Of a stretch of DNA of 64,000 bases, positions 8,979 to 16,404 are shown piece by piece (within the stretch, counting starts at the first letter, position 1; each line of letters opens with the position of its first letter). The notes under the pieces are model-generated. The model worked only from the letters and a program-made list of their open reading frames with translations, did not search any database and was not told the origin of the DNA. The DNA lies in NCBI GenBank assembly GCA_964423745.1, contig CAYRGG010000005.1, positions 46,771-110,770 on the forward strand, given 5' to 3'. Origin of the DNA: CAYRGG01 sp964423745. Its GTDB lineage: Bacteria; Pseudomonadota; Gammaproteobacteria; Competibacterales; Competibacteraceae. The position numbers and the translations under genes are program-made.

Positions 8979-9947
8979 ATGAAGTCAAACGTCATTCTCG
9001 TCACAGGCGCTTCGTCAGGATTCGGACGAATGATCGCCGAAACACTCGCCGAGGCGGGTCATAGGGTTTACGCGTCCATGCGTGGATTATCCCGTAAGAA
9101 CTCAGCCATTGCCGAAAATATGCGCACAAAAGCCGCGCACATGGAGTGGTCGTTGCTACCCATTGAACTCGACGTACTATCGGAAGCCAGTGCGCGGGTG
9201 GCAGTCGATAAGATCATTGCGCAGCACGGGCGGATCGATGTGCTTATTAATAACGCCGGTGTTCTTGTGGTGGGTGTGACGGAAGCGTTTACGCCGGAGC
9301 AACTGCTGCGTACTTTCAATACAAACTGTGTAAGTTGGCTGCGCACCGCCCGTGCTGTGCTGCCACACATGCGCTCGCAGCAAGATGGTTTGATGCTCTA
9401 TATCGGTAGCGTCACCAGCCGTATCTTGTCGCCGTTCCAGGGACCTTATATCGCCAGCAAGGGGGCTGGCGACGCGCTCGCGGAGACGATGCATTATGAA
9501 AACAGTCGCTACGGCATTGATACTGTAATCGTACAGCCAGGTGCTTATACGTCTGGAACCAATCATTTCGCAGGTGCGCAGCATGCTGATGATAAAACCG
9601 TTACTGATGCCTATGACCGCATCGCCGATTTGCCGTCAAAGCTGGCGGCACGCCTCAACGATCTAAACAGACCGGGTGTACGCACTGATATAGCCGAGGT
9701 CGCCGAGCGCATTCGCCATCTGATCGAGCAGCCCAAGGGCGAGCGTCCATTCCGCGTGGTGGTTGATCCGCAGGATCATGGCGCGGTGCAAGTAAACGCC
9801 GTGGCCGCAGAGTGGCAAAGAGATTTCATGCAGCGTTTTGGCATTGAGGATCTGCTCCATGTGACGACTGGTGATCTGGCACAACGGACTACAAAGAACC
9901 AAGAGACCAAACCGCATGCGGGCACCGCAACACGGGGGACTTTCTGA
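8979..9947 (+). CDS. SDR-family oxidoreductase
   Basis: Read from the ATG at 8979, which has GGAAGG at a good spacing; an in-frame ATG at 8964 is less well placed. The product of 322 residues has TGASSGFG at 8-15, NNAG near 90, and the catalytic YIASK in a GPYIASKGAGDALAE context. An extended C-terminal region follows the NAD-binding fold. This resembles SDRs annotated as retinol or 17-beta-hydroxysteroid dehydrogenase-like. Its last base is the first base of the MFS gene (TGATG), so the two are translationally coupled. Substrate unknown. Confidence 0.85.
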   Translation: MKSNVILVTGASSGFGRMIAETLAEAGHRVYASMRGLSRKNSAIAENMRTKAAHMEWSLLPIELDVLSEASARVAVDKIIAQHGRIDVLINNAGVLVVGVTEAFTPEQLLRTFNTNCVSWLRTARAVLPHMRSQQDGLMLYIGSVTSRILSPFQGPYIASKGAGDALAETMHYENSRYGIDTVIVQPGAYTSGTNHFAGAQHADDKTVTDAYDRIADLPSKLAARLNDLNRPGVRTDIAEVAERIRHLIEQPKGERPFRVVVDPQDHGAVQVNAVAAEWQRDFMQRFGIEDLLHVTTGDLAQRTTKNQETKPHAGTATRGTF

Positions 9948-11164
9948 TGTCTGGGACCTCATTGAAAGCACCGGGCAGCGACTTGCCCGCACTCCGCGAC
10001 CACAAACTGCTCATCGTCATCAGCGTGACGCTGATGGAGGTCATGGGAACGATGAGTCTTGGCCCTGCGCTGCCAGGCATCAGTCGCAACTTCGCGCTGT
10101 CACCCCAGGACATCGGTCTGGTGACGACCGCCTTTGTACTACCCATTATGATTGGGGCGCCGATATTTGGCCTGCTCGCCGATCGTTTCGGTCGCAAGCC
10201 GGTGTTGATTCCATCACTGTTTCTGTTTGCGTTGGCGGGTGTCGCTTGCGCTTTTGCCACTAGCTTTGAGGTGTTACTTGCGCTGCGCTTTGTGCAAGGC
10301 ATCGGCGCCGCCAGCTTGGAGGCCCTTGCACTCGCTCTTCTCGCAGATCTTTACAGCGGGCGCCGTTTGACCGTGGCAATGGGTTTAAATGCGAGTATGA
10401 TCGCCACTGGGTTGGCTGTTTATCCTATGCTAGGCGGCGGACTGGCGTCGTTCGGTTGGCGGTTCGTTTTCACCCTGCCGGTGGTGGCCTTTTTTGTCGG
10501 TATCTGGATGTGGCATTCGCTCGATGAGCCTTTGGCAAAGAGCACGGCACCGTTCGCAATCAAACGTTATCTCGGTGATATCTGGCAAAGTTTAATGCGG
10601 TCTGCGGTGCTTGGCGTCCTACTGCTTATCGCCGCCGTCTTCATCCTTTTGTTCGGGGCGTATCTTACTTACCTGCCGATGCTTGCGTCAGAGTTGGGTG
10701 CTGTTGAAGTGCAGATCGGTACGCTCATCACCGGCATGGCGATTGCCTTCGCCATTACCTCTTCGCAGCTCGGTTTGTTGGAACGGCTCCTGTCTCGTAA
10801 TGCATTAATCAAGTGTGCCTTCCTTCTCTATGGTGTCGCCCTCACCTTGGCGCCGTCGATGCCAAGTGTCTGGTGGCTGCTGCTGCCCAGCATTCTGTTC
10901 GGCGCGGCCCATGGCCTCATCTTTCCTGCAACGCAAACCATGCTCGCGGAGCTGGCACCCAATGCGCAACGCGCCGGCTTCATGGCCGTGGTCGCGGTCG
11001 CCGTGCCGTTCGGGCAGACGGTCGGTCCTATCATGGGTGGTCTTGCCTTTGGTTCCTGGGGCTTGAGTGGTGTCTTTTATGCTGGCGGCGTTGGTGCGTT
11101 GTTTCTCCTTGCATTGGTGTTTGTGATTCTTCGCCCTGTCAATCAGGTGCTGAATGTAGACTAA
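9947..11164 (+). CDS. MFS transporter, drug/metabolite efflux type
   Basis: The 405-residue protein has about 12 hydrophobic segments. The MFS signature GLLADRFGRKP lies at 75-85 between helices 2 and 3. GPALPGISRNFALSPQDIG before it is typical of the DHA1-type drug and metabolite exporters. Coupled by overlap to the preceding SDR, it probably exports a compound handled by the two SDRs. Induction through the LysR protein at 7129 is likely. No terminator is obvious after it; the next gene is on the other strand 11 bp away. Confidence 0.87.
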   Translation: MSGTSLKAPGSDLPALRDHKLLIVISVTLMEVMGTMSLGPALPGISRNFALSPQDIGLVTTAFVLPIMIGAPIFGLLADRFGRKPVLIPSLFLFALAGVACAFATSFEVLLALRFVQGIGAASLEALALALLADLYSGRRLTVAMGLNASMIATGLAVYPMLGGGLASFGWRFVFTLPVVAFFVGIWMWHSLDEPLAKSTAPFAIKRYLGDIWQSLMRSAVLGVLLLIAAVFILLFGAYLTYLPMLASELGAVEVQIGTLITGMAIAFAITSSQLGLLERLLSRNALIKCAFLLYGVALTLAPSMPSVWWLLLPSILFGAAHGLIFPATQTMLAELAPNAQRAGFMAVVAVAVPFGQTVGPIMGGLAFGSWGLSGVFYAGGVGALFLLALVFVILRPVNQVLNVD

Positions 11165-11175
11165 TACTGAACTAA

Positions 11176-11562
11176 TTATAAGAAAATCACCTTTAGGTCA
11201 CTTATCCTTTGAAAGTCTTTGTCCACTGTCAACAGAGACAGATTAAATGCATGACACACGGCATATTGATATGCGTCATCAAAGTCTAAATTAGAGGAGT
11301 TTTTTGCTTTTATTACGTGGTTATAATGCTCTTTTGGAAGGCTAAGGAGGGTGATTTTTGGGAGCATATCTTCAATGAACTGTTGAAAAGAATGACTCTG
11401 CTTTTGCCTAAATAAAATGACGCCTATTTAGTGTAGCGTAAAGTCTGAGAGAGCAATCTCGGCGGAATGCGTTTGTAAAAATTCTTTGCAGTCGACATTT
11501 CTATCCTGGGCCAACAAGATTTCAAGAAAAATGTTGGTGTCGACAAGATACATTAGCGCCAT
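11176..11562 (-). pseudogene. PIN-domain (VapC-like) toxin with in-frame stop
   Basis: One continuous frame encodes a PIN ribonuclease: MYLVDTNIFLEILL at the start with the first catalytic Asp, then IALSDFTLH, and later SSNLDFDDAYQYAVC (a PIN acidic motif) and LSLLTVDKDFQRI. Immediately after SDFTLH comes TAA, and the frame reopens as IGVILFRQKQ. One base change in a sense codon such as TCA explains this. The start is ATG 11562 or 11553, overlapping the antitoxin end. The truncated product would keep only the first catalytic residue, so toxin activity is probably lost. Confidence 0.78.
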
Positions 11563-11783
11563 TCTGTTGCCTTGTGCTGCAATTCGACCGACGAAAATTG
11601 ACCTTTCAACTTTGATAAACTGCCTTCCCAAGCAAACGTGAACGTTTCGCTGGGTCTAGTGGATTGCCGTAGACCATGCTTACTCAGTAAGAAGTCAATA
11701 TAATCAGCCACCTCATCGATCAAATAAGGCGGTAGTTTTTTGATTTTTTCATCTATATCTTGCGCTTTCATCACTATACCCAT
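11553..11783 (-). CDS. DUF2281-type antitoxin
   Basis: The 76-residue protein (or 72 from the ATG at 11771) begins MKAQDIDEKIKKLPPYLIDE and continues VADYIDFLLSKHG. This matches the DUF2281 family found beside PIN toxins. It overlaps the following PIN frame, as in other two-gene modules. The antitoxin is complete while its partner carries a stop. Its 5' end sits exactly where a different VapC gene has been cut off, so this module probably inserted there. Confidence 0.75.
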   Translation of the reverse strand: MGIVMKAQDIDEKIKKLPPYLIDEVADYIDFLLSKHGLRQSTRPSETFTFAWEGSLSKLKGQFSSVELQHKATEWR

Positions 11784-11887
11784 GTCTTTTTTACTTCGGC
11801 CTCATCGAAGAGGGTTCGAAACTCGCCCGGCAGTCTTGAACTGCCCATTTCCCACCATAACACGAGATGCGTATCAAGCAGCAGCCT
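11774..11887 (-). pseudogene. VapC toxin remnant, N-terminal 37 residues only
   Basis: Directly after the Phd-type antitoxin a frame reads RLLLDTHLVLWWEMGSSRLP and stops after 37 codons. RLLLDTHxxLWW is the standard start of PIN toxins that partner Phd/YefM antitoxins, which are normally about 130 residues. The start codon appears lost (GTA where ATG is expected). The frame ends at a TAG inside the first codons of the DUF2281 gene. Neither the central nor the C-terminal catalytic Asp is present. I read it as a relic truncated by insertion of the next module. Confidence 0.72.
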
Positions 11888-12132
11888 TACGTAGGGTTTT
11901 CCTTGTCGAGGCACTCAAACACGTTATCCAACGGTTCGTCGAAGTCGTCGGCAATCCATATTTCACTTTCCATGGCCCCAGGCGGAGTAATTTTGCATTT
12001 GGGGGGTCTATAAGGTACTAGCCTTGCGATGGGCACACCCGCTTTGGCGATAACAACATCCTCTCCCGAACGAACCTGCTCTAATAACTTCGAAAGTTGT
12101 GTTTTTGCATCGTGAACATTAACTAACTGCAT
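11887..12132 (-). CDS. Phd/YefM-family antitoxin
   Basis: The 81-residue protein has the family signature: MQLVNVHDAKTQLSKLLEQV, then GEDVVIAKAGVPIARLVPY. The remainder is an acidic tail that would wrap the toxin. The start follows a palindrome (12165-12174) suited to autoregulation. Its own toxin downstream is reduced to a 37-codon relic, so it may now act only as an orphan repressor or as protection against incoming related toxins (inference). Confidence 0.85.
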   Translation of the reverse strand: MQLVNVHDAKTQLSKLLEQVRSGEDVVIAKAGVPIARLVPYRPPKCKITPPGAMESEIWIADDFDEPLDNVFECLDKENPT

Positions 12133-12164
12133 AGCTTATCCTTACAATGAAATAAAAATTTCAA

Positions 12165-12174
12165 CTTAGCTAAG
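12165..12174. promoter_or_regulatory. CTTAGCTAAG palindrome upstream of Phd-type antitoxin
   Basis: A perfect 10-bp palindrome lies 33 bp before the antitoxin start. Phd/YefM proteins bind short palindromes in their promoters, so this is a candidate operator. Evidence is form and position only. Confidence 0.35.
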
Positions 12175-12329
12175 CTATAGTTTAGTTTTTTTTGATGCTA
12201 TCGACAAACTGACACTAATAAAAATCGATTAACACGAACTCTTGGCTATGTCGATACAGGTTCAACGAAAGTAGTTAAGGTTAACTTCGGCTGTACGTGC
12301 TGACGCAACATGCAGCATCTTCTCCTATA

Positions 12330-13043
12330 TCACGCTCCCATGCCGCCATCGATGGTGTGCATGGCACCGGTGACAATAGCGGCTTCTGGTCCTACTAGAT
12401 AGGCCACCATACCGGCAACCTCTTCCGGCTGAGCATGGCGCTTGATGGCCATAAATGAATGCATGAGGTCTTTCATAGGGCCATCTGCGGGATTCATATC
12501 GGTGTTAACGGGTCCGGGTTGAACGCTGTTGACGGTGATATTGCGATCCCCAAAATCCCGCGCTAGACCGCGTACCATACCTTGAACAGCGGATTTGGTG
12601 AGGGCATAGGCGGCCCCTCCTGGGAATGGCATGCGGTCGCCATTGACGGAACCGATGATCACGATGCGGCCACTGTCATTCATGTACCGAGCAGCTTCCA
12701 CCGAGGCGTGATAAGGACTGCGGACGTTGATGTCGATCATACGGTCTACAGCATCGGGATCAATCTCTAAGGCGTGTCCTAACAGAGCAACACCCGCATT
12801 AACAATAAGCATGTCAAGCGGCCCTTGATTGGCAATGAACTGAGTGACTGCTTTGCGGTCGGCACTGTCCACCTGCACAGCTACCGCCCCTGTGTTACTG
12901 GCCAATGTTTCTGCCGCTTCTTGGGAACCGCTATAAGTAAACGTGATGGCCGCACCCTCAGCGGCTAGTCGTGTCACAATAGCTGCGCCAATGCCACGGC
13001 TGCCACCAAGTATAAGGGCTTTTTTACCTTTAAGTGTCGTCAT
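12330..13043 (-). CDS. bdcA: BdcA-like SDR oxidoreductase
   Basis: The 237-residue protein follows E. coli BdcA (YjgI) closely as I recall it: LILGGSRGIGAAIV near residue 10, SADRKAVTQF, YHASVEAARYM, IIGSVNGDRMP, GLARDFG, and the end PEEVAGMVAYLVGPEA with GAMHTIDGG. The SDR catalytic Ser, Tyr and Lys are present in the GSVNGDR and AAYALTKSA regions. BdcA is reported to affect biofilm dispersal and to bind c-di-GMP, but it is an SDR by fold. In E. coli the neighbour is the TetR repressor BdcR. Here it is a divergent LysR regulator, so control differs. Confidence 0.85.
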   Translation of the reverse strand: MTTLKGKKALILGGSRGIGAAIVTRLAAEGAAITFTYSGSQEAAETLASNTGAVAVQVDSADRKAVTQFIANQGPLDMLIVNAGVALLGHALEIDPDAVDRMIDINVRSPYHASVEAARYMNDSGRIVIIGSVNGDRMPFPGGAAYALTKSAVQGMVRGLARDFGDRNITVNSVQPGPVNTDMNPADGPMKDLMHSFMAIKRHAQPEEVAGMVAYLVGPEAAIVTGAMHTIDGGMGA

Positions 13044-13098
13044 GGGTGTGTTCCTCTTGGCTGGATGAATAAGACTGAGTCATGACTTACGCAAAAAC

Positions 13099-13203
13099 AG
13101 GACTTGGGTAGCTCGTGCAAGAAGTGTTGGCGGCCTGGATGGCCGTCGTCAAGCCCACAGGGACGTGTTTACGGCGTCTTCTGGAACGAGCTGCGTAAGT
13201 CCT
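13099..13203. repeat. 105-bp interspersed palindromic element, copy 1 (reverse orientation)
   Basis: The element begins AGGACTTGGGTAGCTCG and ends CGAGCTGCGTAAGTCCT, imperfect terminal inverted repeats of about 20 bp. Its reverse complement matches 40558-40662 at roughly 90 percent by eye and 37975-38081 somewhat less well. The core holds GTGGGCTTGACGACGGCCAT. It lies between divergent bdcA and the LysR gene and encodes nothing evident. It looks like a non-autonomous MITE or REP-like element. No matching transposase is in the window. Confidence 0.85.
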
Positions 13204-13270
13204 GTGAGTAATATCATAAGTTCGATATGACTGGATTTGAATCGGATAAAACTGAAGTTATTATTCAACT

Positions 13271-14176
13271 ATGCCGAATAAAACCACCATCGATCAATGG
13301 CGTGCCCTCATCGCTTTTGCTGATGCGGGCACCTATGCCGGTGCTGCTCAGCATTTGCATCGCTCACCATCGGCGGTATTTGATGCTTTAAAACAATTGT
13401 CTGAACGTCTTGATGTGATGTTGATTCGCAGCGAGGGACGACAAAGTCAATTAACCGAAGAAGGTTTGGCTTTACTGCGCCGGGCACGGCGCATTAACCG
13501 TGAACTGGATCAACTGGAACAGCTCGCCGGAGATTTTAAAGTAGGCTGGGAAGCGGAAATTGGTTTGGCGATGGAACTCATCTTTCCTTCGGACTGGTTG
13601 CGAGACGTATTGCGCCAGTTTGAACCTGAGGCACGTTCAACCCATTTGCAATTGCATGAAACTGCTTTGAGCGCCACTGTACAGCTGTTAACGGAACGCC
13701 AGGTGGATTTGGCCGTGTTACCGGATGTGCCCACGGGTTTTATCGGACGTGCATTAACAACCATTCCGTTAGTGGCAGTGGCAAACCCCCAGCACCCGCT
13801 TCACCAGAGCGAAGCTCCCATTCGTCTGGATGACCTGGCTACCGAACGCCAGATGGTCATTCGCGATCCAGGCTCGTCACCCATTGATGCCGGTTGGCTG
13901 GTGGGCGAAAAGCGTTGGACGGTCAGTGATATGCGGCGTCGCATCGAGTGTGTCGTCGACGGCCTTGGCTTTGCGTGGCTGCCTGAGCCTATGATTGCAG
14001 ATCTATTGGCTAGCGGTAAACTCAAACGACTGCAGCTTCGCGAAGGCGCTTACCGGATGGTTCCCCTTTATCTTGTGTTTGCTGACCGGGACAAAGCAGG
14101 GCCGGGCGTACTCAAGTTAGCCGATATCATCACTGACATCTGTGCGGCCAAGGGTGCAAAGGTCTGTAGTGCTTGA
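13271..14176 (+). CDS. LysR-family transcriptional regulator
   Basis: The 301-residue protein has the N-terminal winged helix (about residues 5-63; AGTYAGAAQHLHRSPSAVFDAL) and a substrate-binding domain. It contains two Cys, in RIECVV and near the C-terminus, but no recognised metal motif. It is divergent from bdcA, with one copy of the 105-bp element between them, so it probably regulates bdcA and itself. The inducer is unknown. The family call is firm; the target is inferred from orientation. Confidence 0.85.
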   Translation: MPNKTTIDQWRALIAFADAGTYAGAAQHLHRSPSAVFDALKQLSERLDVMLIRSEGRQSQLTEEGLALLRRARRINRELDQLEQLAGDFKVGWEAEIGLAMELIFPSDWLRDVLRQFEPEARSTHLQLHETALSATVQLLTERQVDLAVLPDVPTGFIGRALTTIPLVAVANPQHPLHQSEAPIRLDDLATERQMVIRDPGSSPIDAGWLVGEKRWTVSDMRRRIECVVDGLGFAWLPEPMIADLLASGKLKRLQLREGAYRMVPLYLVFADRDKAGPGVLKLADIITDICAAKGAKVCSA

Positions 14177-14265
14177 CCTAGTGTCTATTTGCAAAACCTA
14201 GCAGTTGAAATCCAGTGCAAGAATTGTAATAGTTTTAGTCTTATTATTCTTTGGCGTCGCTACGC

Positions 14266-14748
14266 TTATTCTGCTTCAGCGACGGGTGAATTAGGAAACC
14301 ACGGCTCTAGTAGCTGTTGTTCCGAATAGGGACAGGCGACAGGAAAGGTTTTTATTGGCAATCCGGTCTCCGCCGCCGCATCCCGATGCGCCTTGCTGTA
14401 GAGACTCTCAAGCACATGGCTGATACGTGGGCGTAGGCTGGGTGACTGCTCAAGTAATAGTTCAAGTTCGGCTCGCTGAGTATTCAGTGTTATCCGCCAG
14501 GATGAGCTGCGGCGCTGAGTTTGATACTGCCACATTAATAGGTGCAGGAGAACAACACGAAGGCGGCTTGCCAACTCGCGCTGCAAACTCTTGCCCATAT
14601 CATCGATTTCCTCAATTAAATGGTCAATATCTAGCTCCTGGAAACGGCCCTCGCGCAAAAACTCCAGCTGCCGCGATAACCAAGCCGCAAAATCAGTCTC
14701 GTAGGCTGCATGAGATAGTTTTGGTTTTGTTTGAATGATCTCAGTCAC
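14266..14748 (-). CDS. DUF29 family protein
   Basis: A 160-residue protein is read from a GTG. It has the DUF29 signature: YETDFAAWLSRQLEFLREG, then DIDHLIEEIDDMGKS, then a long helical segment with LLHLLMWQYQ. DUF29 proteins are small helical proteins common in cyanobacteria and proteobacteria and have no established function. No signal peptide or membrane segment is present. It stands alone between a LysR gene and a cation transporter; nothing in the context hints at a role. Confidence 0.8.
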   Translation of the reverse strand: MTEIIQTKPKLSHAAYETDFAAWLSRQLEFLREGRFQELDIDHLIEEIDDMGKSLQRELASRLRVVLLHLLMWQYQTQRRSSSWRITLNTQRAELELLLEQSPSLRPRISHVLESLYSKAHRDAAAETGLPIKTFPVACPYSEQQLLEPWFPNSPVAEAE

Positions 14749-14847
14749 TTAGCACCCATTTAATGAGCATGAATATATTAAACCAATTGCTTTGTAGACT
14801 TACGTACATTCTTAATCTTACCTCAGCCAACGGTTATTTTGTACTGG

Positions 14848-15486
14848 TCACGTCGCCTCGCTGGCCTGCGCTTCCCGGTCGATACGTAATTCCTGCAAAG
14901 CCTGGCGGATGATCAAATAGGCCGAACGCAGAAACAAGCTTGCCATTACCCCAGCCACCAATAGATCAGGCCAGGCACTGGCGGTAAACCAGACAGCGCC
15001 GGCAGCTCCGATCACGGCTAGATTACCAATGGCGTCATTACGGCTGCACAACCAAACCGAACGCACATTGGCGTCACCGTCGCGGAAACGATAAAGGATC
15101 AATACACTGGCCATATTAGCCGCCAAAGCTAACACGCCAATACCACTCATTATGACGGCGACCGGCGTCTCTAGGATGAGTACTTGATAAACCGTTGAAC
15201 CCAGAACCCATAGTCCCATTGCCGCCAAACTCAAACCCTTGAACAACGCAGCCCGTGCTCGCCAGGTTAAGCTATGACCAATAACAAATAGGCTTAACCC
15301 ATAGGTAAGGGTATCGCCAAAAAAATCCAGGGCATCAGCTAACAAGGCTTGTGAGTTAGCGGCAATACCGGCTGTCATCTCTACTTGAAACATCACGCCG
15401 TTGATAACAATAACGGCCCATAGCGCCCGGCGATAGCGCTGGGATGCACCATCGAATTTGGCATCATGGGAACAACAGCCACTCAT
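14848..15486 (-). CDS. cation diffusion facilitator-like metal transporter
   Basis: The 212-residue protein begins MSGCCSHDAK, a Cys/His metal-binding opening. About six membrane helices follow. Helix 2 carries SQALLADALDFFGD and helix 5 SRNDAIGN, the paired Asp positions of CDF transporters. There is no C-terminal cytoplasmic domain, as in the short cation-transporter branch. AGGAG lies 8 bp before the ATG. Its promoter at 15541-15572 has the 19-bp spacer of MerR-activated genes and faces the MerR gene. Export of a divalent metal such as zinc, cadmium or lead is inferred. Confidence 0.82.
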   Translation of the reverse strand: MSGCCSHDAKFDGASQRYRRALWAVIVINGVMFQVEMTAGIAANSQALLADALDFFGDTLTYGLSLFVIGHSLTWRARAALFKGLSLAAMGLWVLGSTVYQVLILETPVAVIMSGIGVLALAANMASVLILYRFRDGDANVRSVWLCSRNDAIGNLAVIGAAGAVWFTASAWPDLLVAGVMASLFLRSAYLIIRQALQELRIDREAQASEAT

Positions 15487-15540
15487 AAAAATCTCCTAAT
15501 CAAAGATGACGTAATGGGACTTTTTGCAAGCATTGTTGTG

Positions 15541-15572
15541 TATTAAAAACCCTCTAGTTACTATAGGGTCAA
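15541..15572 (-). promoter_or_regulatory. MerR-type promoter with 19-bp spacer for the CDF gene
   Basis: On the minus strand TTGACC (15572-15567) and TTTAAT (15547-15542) form -35 and -10 boxes separated by 19 bp. The spacer is filled by a dyad, ACCCTATAG-TAA-CTAGAGGGT. This is the hallmark of operators for MerR-family metal regulators, which untwist an over-long spacer when metal binds. It reads into the transporter at 15486 and sits 25 bp from the MerR start, so one site can serve both genes. Confidence 0.85.
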
Positions 15573-15596
15573 GGCTTTTATTTGAGGGTAGTGATT

Positions 15597-16055
15597 ATGC
15601 GTATCGGAGAAATTGCTAAACTAACGGGCTGCAACGTGCAAACCCTGCGCTACTATGAGGCTGAGGGTTTGCTAGCAGCGCCTGCACGCACGTCATCGGG
15701 TTATAGAGACTATTCCAACGCCCACGCTGAGCGGCTCAACTTTATTCGCCACTGCCGTTCTCTAGATATGTCGTTAACCGAAATCAAACAGCTGCTTAAC
15801 TTTTGCGACGCCACAGAAACAGCCTGTGCTGACGTTAATCATTTGATAGATCAGCACATCGGCCAAGTTGAACAACGCATCACCGCGCTACAGCAGCTAA
15901 AGGAGCAGTTGGTGGCTCTGCGCCGAACGTGCAATAGCAATGTCGAGGGTAATAAATGCGGCATACTAAAAACGTTGACGGCTGCCGCTGACGGCAAGCA
16001 CTGCCCTTGTCATAACTTCGCTCAAGGGGCTCTTAGGTCTGATAAGCTGTTTTAA
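15597..16055 (+). CDS. MerR-family metal-responsive regulator, CadR/PbrR-like
   Basis: The 152-residue protein is read from ATG 15597. The ATGs and TTG upstream within the frame are less likely, since family members begin MRIGEIAKLTGCNVQTLRYY. The N-terminal winged helix is followed by a long coiled coil and a metal site. Cys residues include one in the helix-turn-helix, FCDATETACADV, RRTCNSNVEGNKCGIL and a C-terminal HCPCH motif. This pattern fits Cd(II)/Pb(II)/Zn(II) sensors of the CadR/PbrR branch. It is divergent from the CDF transporter and should activate it through the 19-bp spacer promoter. The stop lies within the left arm of the repeat at 16044. Confidence 0.88.
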   Translation: MRIGEIAKLTGCNVQTLRYYEAEGLLAAPARTSSGYRDYSNAHAERLNFIRHCRSLDMSLTEIKQLLNFCDATETACADVNHLIDQHIGQVEQRITALQQLKEQLVALRRTCNSNVEGNKCGILKTLTAAADGKHCPCHNFAQGALRSDKLF

Positions 16056-16184
16056 AATCTGCTCATGTCCGCCGACTCGGCGTTGCAGCACCTTCTCCGC
16101 TGCTCATTTACCTTATGTAAACTGCGCTGCTCGAAGGCACTGCGCCTTGATTCAGCGAACCTATGCGGGTTTTTAAAACAGCTT
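16044..16184. repeat. 141-bp palindromic element with 14-bp perfect terminal inverted repeats
   Basis: AAGCTGTTTTAAAA at 16044-16057 is the exact reverse complement of 16171-16184, and similarity extends inward for about 20 more bases. The interior has further short dyads (GCAGC and GCGCTGC types). The left arm overlaps the last codons and stop of the MerR gene, so insertion may have reshaped its C-terminus or supplied its stop. No coding capacity is seen. The remaining spacer up to the peroxidase gene is AT-rich and contains TTTGCAAATTATAATAG near 16310. Confidence 0.6.
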
Positions 16185-16404
16185 CTGATAATGAATAACC
16201 CGAGGCTGTCACGAAAATAGATTAGTTTTTAAGTGCCACCTTAATCCCTTGACTATCTCATCTTCCCCAAGTTCAGTGTCTCCAAAAATAATGGAGGCTG
16301 ATATATATTTGCAAATTATAATAGTTCGTATTAATGTTTTCTTGTAAATGCCATTATCCGGCGTATCTTGTAAAAAGATGATAGCTAGCAGTCTCGTTTA
16401 CTCC

